DNA from: Metapseudomonas sp043392685
GTDB lineage: Bacteria > Pseudomonadota > Gammaproteobacteria > Pseudomonadales > Pseudomonadaceae
Length of the DNA stretch: 64,000 nt
Reading direction: 5' to 3' (one strand)
Assembly (NCBI GenBank): GCA_043392685.1
Contig: JBHZGM010000025.1
The position numbers and the translations under genes are program-made. The notes under the pieces were generated by a model. It was given only the letters and a program-made list of their open reading frames with translations. It was not told the origin of the DNA and did no database searches. Positions within the stretch are counted from its first letter, which is position 1, and each line of letters opens with the position of its first letter. Positions 59,901 through 64,000 of the stretch are shown here, one piece after another.

Positions 59901-61762
59901 CTGAAGTTGTTGTTGCCCGTAGTGAAGGCCGAGGGTGTGTTGCTGTTCTGGAAACTGATCTGGCTGGTCAGGCTCGGGTTGTTCACCGTCGCGGCTGGGG
60001 TGATCAGGACATTGGCTTCCATGATCTCCGCGCCGGGGTTGATCGGCAGGTTATCGAAGCGCGCACCGATCTCCCGGGTGGTCATCGGCAGCGTCTGGCC
60101 GGCCAGGGTGACGGTGCCGGAGTTGTTCTGGTGCCCGTCATTCTTTTCCTCGGTGATACGGGCTTCGACAATTGAATTGAAGCAGCCGCCGGTGCCGCCT
60201 GTGTAGCTGACAGTCAAGGTGGGCTGGAGGCCTCCGGCGCCGTCGAAGCTACTGGCGGAAATCGCACCGACAGTGGACGTTGGCGTCAGGTAGAACGCCA
60301 TGGCGTTGTTGCCGCACCAGCCTGAAAGGCCGACGACTTCCTGGACCTGTGCCGTGACATCGGGCCCCTGGATGGGGGCGGGCGTGGCCTGGAGCGGCCA
60401 GTTCGTGGGGCTCCAGGAGGTGGTGGCGGTGGTGGTGCTGCGGCTGGTGAGGTCTTCGCCGGTGGTGAAGCTGCTGGCGTTGCCGGTGCGCTCGGCCTTG
60501 ACCTGGAAGGTCGGGAAGGGGGCTTCGGTGGTGGCTGCGGGCACGAAGCTGATGCGGGCTTCGGTGATGGTGGCCCCTTGGGGAATGCCGACGTCCTGGA
60601 AGCGCAAGGCCCCCATGCGTTGCTCGGGGGCATAGCCCTGGCTGGTGTAGCGAATGACCAGCGTAGGCGCGTTGCCGGCGGCGCAGCCCTCGACGCAGAA
60701 AGTGTAGTCCTGGTTGTTGTTGTTGTTCGTGGTAGGCGTCAGGCGGACGAACACCCCGGTGATCGGCGAGTTGGTCGGGTTGGTCGCGGGAGTGGCCGTG
60801 CGCAGGGTCTGGATCAGTCCGGTGATGTCCATGCGCACGCGGTTGCCGCTGATCCAGCCGAACGCCTGGGTGGTATCGCTGTTGAGGTAGCTGCGGGTAC
60901 CCAGGGTGTTGTTGTCGTTAAGGGCGGCGGGTGCCTTGCTGCGCTCGACCTGGACACTGAAGACGGGGTTGCGCCGTCCGCTGTTGCCGGGGGTGTTGGT
61001 GGGCGTGACCTCGATGTAGGCCTCGCTGATCGTGGCCGTGCCCGGTACGTTCAGACCTTGGAAGTTGAACAGGGGCTCCTCGGGCGCACTGCGCCTGAGG
61101 TTCAGGTCGTTCTTCAGCGTATTGGTGCAGCGGATTGGATTGTTGCGGCTAGGCGGGTTGAGGCGGCAGGCATACTCGGTACCGCTAACGGTCACGCGAT
61201 AGAAGGCTCCCGTGGTCGTAAGCACCGAGGTGCCGGCGCTTCCCTCGATGTCCTGCAGAGAGCTGATGGTACCCATCACCAGCGTCGGATCGGTCACCAC
61301 TGCTCGGTTGTTGTTGCTGGCGTTGCCCTGGGTCGCATCGTCAGTGCTGGCGCGAATGCCCGGCGTGGTGGCCACCAGGTCCGCGTTACCCGGCAGGGAC
61401 TGGTCGATATAGGTCACGGGGTAGACGAAGCGCGAGTCGCCGTATTCGCTGCGGCCGTTAAGGACCATCACGCCGACGTTGATGTCGCGGGTGTTGTTCA
61501 TGATGTCGGCGAAGGATTCCTTCAGCACGTCCATCCGCGATTTCTGTGTGCCGGTCGCCGTGTTGTTGCTGTTCAGACGCCAGTTCATGGAGCCGGAGTT
61601 ATCCAGCACGAACAGCACGTTGGGGCGAATGCCGCTGTCGATCGCCGGGCCGCCGAAGAAGATTTCGGTATCGTCCGCGTAGCTGTTGGCACCGCTGAAC
61701 AGCAGGAGTCCGGCCATCAGGCTGACGGCGAAGCGGCGGGAGGTATCGAGCTTCTTGTTCAT
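56957..61762 (-). CDS. pilY1: PilY1-type pilus tip adhesin with enlarged, interrupted vWA domain
   Basis: A 1601-residue exported protein; P. aeruginosa PilY1 has 1161. The ATG at 61762 has GAGGG 8 bp upstream and gives a signal peptide ending SYADD near residue 30. The vWA domain begins with the MIDAS motif DNSGSMNW (residues 54-61), is interrupted at about residues 180-705, and resumes with NHIVLLTDGQANNN (about 761). The inserted part holds three homologous units (about 233-372, 384-521 and 564-706), each starting F-x2-[LV]-x-[IV]-P/N-x-[GA] and IxEAxI/V, resembling DNRLRE beta-sandwich domains. The C-terminal beta-propeller (about 1060-1500) keeps the calcium loop D1299, D1301, N1303, D1307, corresponding to D851-D859 of PAO1. 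No RGD motif is present. It is needed, by analogy, to prime pilus assembly and for adhesion and surface sensing. Confidence 0.9.
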   Translation of the reverse strand: MNKKLDTSRRFAVSLMAGLLLFSGANSYADDTEIFFGGPAIDSGIRPNVLFVLDNSGSMNWRLNSNNTATGTQKSRMDVLKESFADIMNNTRDINVGVMVLNGRSEYGDSRFVYPVTYIDQSLPGNADLVATTPGIRASTDDATQGNASNNNRAVVTDPTLVMGTISSLQDIEGSAGTSVLTTTGAFYRVTVSGTEYACRLNPPSRNNPIRCTNTLKNDLNLRRSAPEEPLFNFQGLNVPGTATISEAYIEVTPTNTPGNSGRRNPVFSVQVERSKAPAALNDNNTLGTRSYLNSDTTQAFGWISGNRVRMDITGLIQTLRTATPATNPTNSPITGVFVRLTPTTNNNNNQDYTFCVEGCAAGNAPTLVIRYTSQGYAPEQRMGALRFQDVGIPQGATITEARISFVPAATTEAPFPTFQVKAERTGNASSFTTGEDLTSRSTTTATTSWSPTNWPLQATPAPIQGPDVTAQVQEVVGLSGWCGNNAMAFYLTPTSTVGAISASSFDGAGGLQPTLTVSYTGGTGGCFNSIVEARITEEKNDGHQNNSGTVTLAGQTLPMTTREIGARFDNLPINPGAEIMEANVLITPAATVNNPSLTSQISFQNSNTPSAFTTGNNNFSNRSSRTSEVQCQINSTTGWVTGQPVVCDIGGLASSLTSLFSVSNSWTRGNALNMFIRHTSTSSLTAVAYETNPSQSIKLRLKIRNGGLSNTVRSHVNALVQNMYAEDGTPIVPTLYDSARYMRGSISGRDSPINSTCQANHIVLLTDGQANNNTTSAVNGITSIIGESCTSADSGELCARDLAKFLAENDQSSSIEGTNTITTHTVGFALDASGATASAGIKRFLAEVATNGGGGSYTAESASELSSAFNRIIQEVLATDTTFVSPGATVNQFNRQTNRNEIYFALFKPSETDRWIGNLKRYKLTNTTGSEVLDADDVPAIDQATGFFKASARSFWTASADGSNTALGGVAANLPANASRKLFTYFGNSPTSGAVTLDVPAHRIDTANTTNLTESVLGATDTTERSQLINWIRGTNTDGTVRNSVGDPLHSVPRLLTYQCNTFSNTALTACSSEDQTAFVGTNEGLVHAFNTATGEEQFAFMPAELLPNIKPLMVNAKSTSVKPRVYGMDNSVVLWANDLNGNGVIYGGRDPSSTDTPRLLTGLNTGEFVYAYATMGRGGRSLYALDVTDRASPKMLWFIKGGETPGFERLGQTWSTPVLTSVDIGGTATKVLIFGGGYDTNQDNVRARTADGMGNAIYIVNATTGALIWSASGAATGHTLRLNKMQYSIPAPIRVIDIDRNGKADQFFVGDMGGQVWRFFINNGSAASSLVSPVNGNGSGAPDADDGVFADVIGADTGTETATQLEQKLRRFYNEPDVALLNINGTRTLAINIGSGYRGHPLNAVTQDRFYSFRTPLVYNPTTDAANNHTTLVESNLYDATDNLIQEGSATQQTAAATAFARTSGGWYIRLEGRGEKVLSESATFAGLLVFTTYEPTASLNSCRAAQGISRAYTVNLFDATPAAENVSGTPDKADRATLLKTAGIPPKPVFLLPDNGSGNDGDGSGGGKDNGPWVLCIGTVCKTIKGPYQESTYWIDDN

Positions 61763-61784
61763 GGTTGATGCCCTCGGTGCTGCA

Positions 61785-62267
61785 TCAGCGAATTTCAACG
61801 GTCATGTAGCCTTGGCGATGCAGGGCATTGGTGTTGCTGCCAGTGATAGTGGCGTTGGACGTGTCCAGGCTGGCGCTGCTGGAGATGTCATAGGTCATCA
61901 CCATCGGCGTGCCGCTACCTTCGCGGATGGAGTAGCCGTCCTCCACCCTGGCAGCTACGGCGACTCTGGCTCTGGCTGCCATGTCCCCAGCTCCTGCCGC
62001 ACATGCCTCTCCGCTCACATTCTTACAGTACAGGTAGGTCTGATCCGAAGGCGGGGCACTGGATGGGGTGATCTGGGCGATTGTGTTCGCCAAGCCATTC
62101 TCCGCCGCCTGGAAGGCGGTGTTGGACTGCTGTGCGTTGGACGACATGCGCTCCTGCAGCGCCGAGGTGGAGGCCGCCGTTACCGCAAGAGTCGTCAGGA
62201 TAAGCAGCAGCACCAGGCTGACCAGCAGCACCGCGCCTCGCTGGGCATATCGGGGCATGACACTCAT
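61785..62267 (-). CDS. pilX: Minor type IV pilin PilX
   Basis: A 160-residue minor pilin whose leader MSVMPRYAQRG is cut before AVLLVSLVLLLILTTLAV. As in other PilX proteins the glutamate at +5 is absent. Three cysteines occur (KNVSGEACAAG region among them). The ATG overlaps the pilW stop by 4 bp. PilX acts with PilV, PilW, FimU and PilE as the priming complex bearing PilY1 at the pilus tip. Confidence 0.88.
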   Translation of the reverse strand: MSVMPRYAQRGAVLLVSLVLLLILTTLAVTAASTSALQERMSSNAQQSNTAFQAAENGLANTIAQITPSSAPPSDQTYLYCKNVSGEACAAGAGDMAARARVAVAARVEDGYSIREGSGTPMVMTYDISSSASLDTSNATITGSNTNALHRQGYMTVEIR

Positions 62268-63211
62268 TGGCGGTTCCTCAATTCGATGGCCGTTGTGAAG
62301 GCTCGGCGAATACGCTGGTCGTTCACGGCGGCCAGGGTTGAATTGTCGCCGAGGTTGGCGATGGCGAACTGCTGGCTGCTGGCGCCACTCGAAGCATTGT
62401 CCGGGCTGGAAATCACCAGGCTGAGTTTCACCTGGCTGACTTGCTCACGCAGCGTGCTGCTGAGATCGGTCGCTGTGATCCAGCGCGTCTGGCCCCCATT
62501 GCGAATGCCGTAGAGCACCTGGAAGTTCTCGGCATCCGCGATCAGTTCCTGGGCGCCCGCGCCATCGTGGTTGTTGCGGCAGAGACCACGGCCGGAGGCG
62601 CAGATCGCGTAGGTGGATTGCACGACGCGATAGAGCCGTGCCCCGAGCATGACACCGCTGAAATTGGAGTTCGCGGTGGTGAGCGTCGTGGCGTTCTCGC
62701 CGGCAGCGTTGGGCTTGAAGATCACCACGTTCAGGCAGTCGGTCAGCAGGAAAGTCTGATCCGTGCTGAAGCTCATCGGGCTGGCCAGCGTCAGCGAGGT
62801 GCCGCCTATCGCCGATACGGTGATGGGCGTTGGGGAGGCATAGCGAATCGTCAGAGTGTCGCTGCCCGTTCCCACGCCTTCGATGACGCCGCCATTGACC
62901 GCCGTTTCATTGCGTGTACCGAACGCGTCGCGGGGGAAGATCAGGCTGGACCCGGTACGGCTGGCTATGCTGCTGCTGGCGCAGCCCTGATAGCCGGTTC
63001 TGCGGATGTCGCGCTTGATGACGTCCAGCGCGATACGGCCGCTTTCCTGGAGTCGGGAAAGTGCACTGTTGGCCCTGTCCGATGAACTCGCGTCGTTGAA
63101 CAGCTGCAGGACTCCCAGCAGCAGAAGGCTGCTCAGGAGAATCGTCACCATCAACTCTATGAGCGAGAATCCGGAGCTATGGTGGCGGGACTCCATGACC
63201 GCATTCCTCAT
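62264..63211 (-). CDS. pilW: Minor type IV pilin PilW
   Basis: A 315-residue pilin-like protein. The ATG at 63211 overlaps the pilV stop as ATGA; the alternative ATG at 63196 would shorten the leader to MESRHHSSG. Cleavage before FSLIELMVTILL leaves the +5 glutamate, and the helix continues to LFND. The C-terminal domain is large and contains paired cysteines (GYQGCASSS, LLTDCLNV, YAICASGRGLCRNN). It corresponds to PilW, which with PilX links PilY1 to the tip. Confidence 0.88.
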   Translation of the reverse strand: MRNAVMESRHHSSGFSLIELMVTILLSSLLLLGVLQLFNDASSSDRANSALSRLQESGRIALDVIKRDIRRTGYQGCASSSIASRTGSSLIFPRDAFGTRNETAVNGGVIEGVGTGSDTLTIRYASPTPITVSAIGGTSLTLASPMSFSTDQTFLLTDCLNVVIFKPNAAGENATTLTTANSNFSGVMLGARLYRVVQSTYAICASGRGLCRNNHDGAGAQELIADAENFQVLYGIRNGGQTRWITATDLSSTLREQVSQVKLSLVISSPDNASSGASSQQFAIANLGDNSTLAAVNDQRIRRAFTTAIELRNRQ

Positions 63212-63795
63212 AGATCGACCCTCAACTGGAAGAAGCATCTGGCGTTCGCCGCGCTGTCGGGCTCTCCGGCCACCACCGTGTTGGTGTCGCCATCGATCAC
63301 ACCATTGCAGGCGAAGGTCTCCTCCTCGACCTCTTTGCTATTGACACTCGGAACCCAGCTGACCGTGATCAGGTAGCTGCGCCCGCTGCGTTGGACCGTA
63401 CCGGCGCCGTTGGGTAGCGCCGCAACATAGTCGTTGCCGTCCACACCGGTGCCGTTCACATCGCGGAAGTTCTCCTGCCATTCCCGCAGGTCGAGGTCGG
63501 CAATATTGGCTGCCGTGCAGCCCGTAGTGCGACAGCCTGGGTCCGAGGGAACGCTGGTGTTAAGGAGGAATACGTAGTCATTGGCGGTCGTCGCCAGGGT
63601 GCGGTTCAGGCGTAGGCGATCCGCCATGTCGTAGGCGATCAGGCTGGCCTGTCCTCGCTGATAGGCATTCTGGTTGGATTGCAGGCTGGTCATCATCAGG
63701 CTGACCATGCCCAGCAGGCCGATGGCGAGGATCAACAATGCGATCAGCACTTCGATGAGGGTGAAGCCGCTGGCGCGGTGTGAGGTCATGGGCAT
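63208..63795 (-). CDS. pilV: Minor type IV pilin PilV
   Basis: A 195-residue minor pilin with leader MPMTSHRASG cut before FTLIEVLIALLILAIGLLGM, typical of the GspI/PilV group. The start at 63795 has GGGAG 7 bp upstream; ATG 63789, overlapping the fimU stop as ATGA, is an alternative. The globular part has two cysteines in GCRTTGCTAAN and others near the C-terminus. It overlaps fimU by 10 bp. Confidence 0.88.
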   Translation of the reverse strand: MPMTSHRASGFTLIEVLIALLILAIGLLGMVSLMMTSLQSNQNAYQRGQASLIAYDMADRLRLNRTLATTANDYVFLLNTSVPSDPGCRTTGCTAANIADLDLREWQENFRDVNGTGVDGNDYVAALPNGAGTVQRSGRSYLITVSWVPSVNSKEVEEETFACNGVIDGDTNTVVAGEPDSAANARCFFQLRVDL

Positions 63796-64000
63796 GCAAG
63801 GTCTCCCGCTTGAAAGGCCCTGCTGCGAGACTGGCCGGCGGCGTTGATCAGGATGGTCCTGGAGTCGGCATCGCCCCGGCTGTCGCAGACACGCAGAGTC
63901 CCTCCGGCGCTGGTGCCATCGGTCGCGAAGACGACCGACGCGGTGCCCGAGCCCAGCACGGGGGTGTCGGCGGACAGGGACAGCACCCGCACGACACCGA
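63786..64000 (-). CDS. fimU: FimU/GspH-type minor pilin, C-terminal part (cut by window end)
   Basis: An open frame entering from beyond the window supplies the last 70 residues, ending RSRAFQAGDLACP. Patterns such as LRVCDSRGDADSRTILINAAGQSRS match the C-terminal end of GspH/FimT-type pilins, and the operon order in P. aeruginosa (fimT, fimU, pilV) makes FimU the expected gene. The leader and helix are outside the window. Confidence 0.7.
   Translation of the reverse strand, partial: GVVRVLSLSADTPVLGSGTASVVFATDGTSAGGTLRVCDSRGDADSRTILINAAGQSRSRAFQAGDLACP

Noticed and set aside
56957..61762. RGD integrin-binding motif in PilY1 as reported for P. aeruginosa
   Set aside because: No RGD tripeptide was seen; only GGRDPSS near residue 1150.
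61785..62267. Loss of the +5 glutamate in PilX as a mutation
   Set aside because: PilX proteins normally lack this residue, so it is a family feature.
1..64000. CRISPR arrays, prophage genes, tRNA or rRNA genes
   Set aside because: No regularly spaced direct repeats, phage structural genes or cloverleaf-type sequences were recognised in the window.

Overview
The window is a 64 kb stretch of a high-GC gammaproteobacterial chromosome, almost certainly a Pseudomonas related to, but distinct from, P. aeruginosa. The evidence is gene content and order: one run matches the P. aeruginosa PA4601-PA4615 neighbourhood (morA, glyA, DUF466, cstA, DUF3015, the PilZ protein MapZ, radA, mscL), another matches PA4549-PA4574 (the minor pilin operon to the UPF0114 protein), and a third matches PA4129-PA4134 (siroheme reductase with orphan cbb3 subunits). 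The synteny statements come from memory of PAO1, not from an alignment. No CRISPR array, prophage, rRNA or tRNA gene was seen.

Layout. 1-117: the end of an ISL3-type transposase. 497-6785: a molybdenum hydroxylase operon (Tat-exported Mo subunit, 2Fe-2S subunit, tri-heme cytochrome c) with an XdhC maturation factor and a MobA/MocA-like nucleotidyltransferase. 6963-9720: cyanide-insensitive bd-type oxidase genes cioA, cioB and a 46-residue DUF2474 peptide behind an ANR-type box. 9851-11835: rlmG and a ferredoxin-NADP reductase, divergent. 11965-16055: a CcoQ-like/CcoN orphan pair divergent from a siroheme nitrite/sulfite reductase and its DUF934 partner. 16334-25727: TerC/CBS membrane protein, mscL, YdcH-like protein, radA, PilZ protein, DUF3015 protein, cstA with DUF466, and glyA. 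25909-34230: the c-di-GMP protein MorA, ettA, a small membrane protein, and gdhA. 34363-43392: rtcB, a DUF4105 protein, a DksA-like zinc protein, a LonB/AsrA-like protease, small conserved proteins, fklB, and an 80-residue protein behind a Fur-like site. 43522-56460: a housekeeping block (ispB, rplU-rpmA, obg, proB, creA, rpsT, murJ, ribF-ileS-lspA-fkpB-ispH). 56517-64000: the minor type IV pilin operon pilE-pilY1-pilX-pilW-pilV-fimU, read leftward and cut by the window end.

How the parts fit. The first third is concerned with electron transfer to low-oxygen or cyanide-tolerant terminal oxidases and with periplasmic oxidation of an unknown substrate. MorA and the PilZ protein link the middle to c-di-GMP control of motility. 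The right end encodes the pilus-tip priming complex. The most unusual object is PilY1: at about 1601 residues it is far longer than the 1161-residue P. aeruginosa protein because roughly 525 residues, including three homologous DNRLRE-like repeats, are inserted inside its von Willebrand A domain; pilY2 is absent from the operon. At least four classes of short inverted repeats (REP-like) sit in the gaps between genes.
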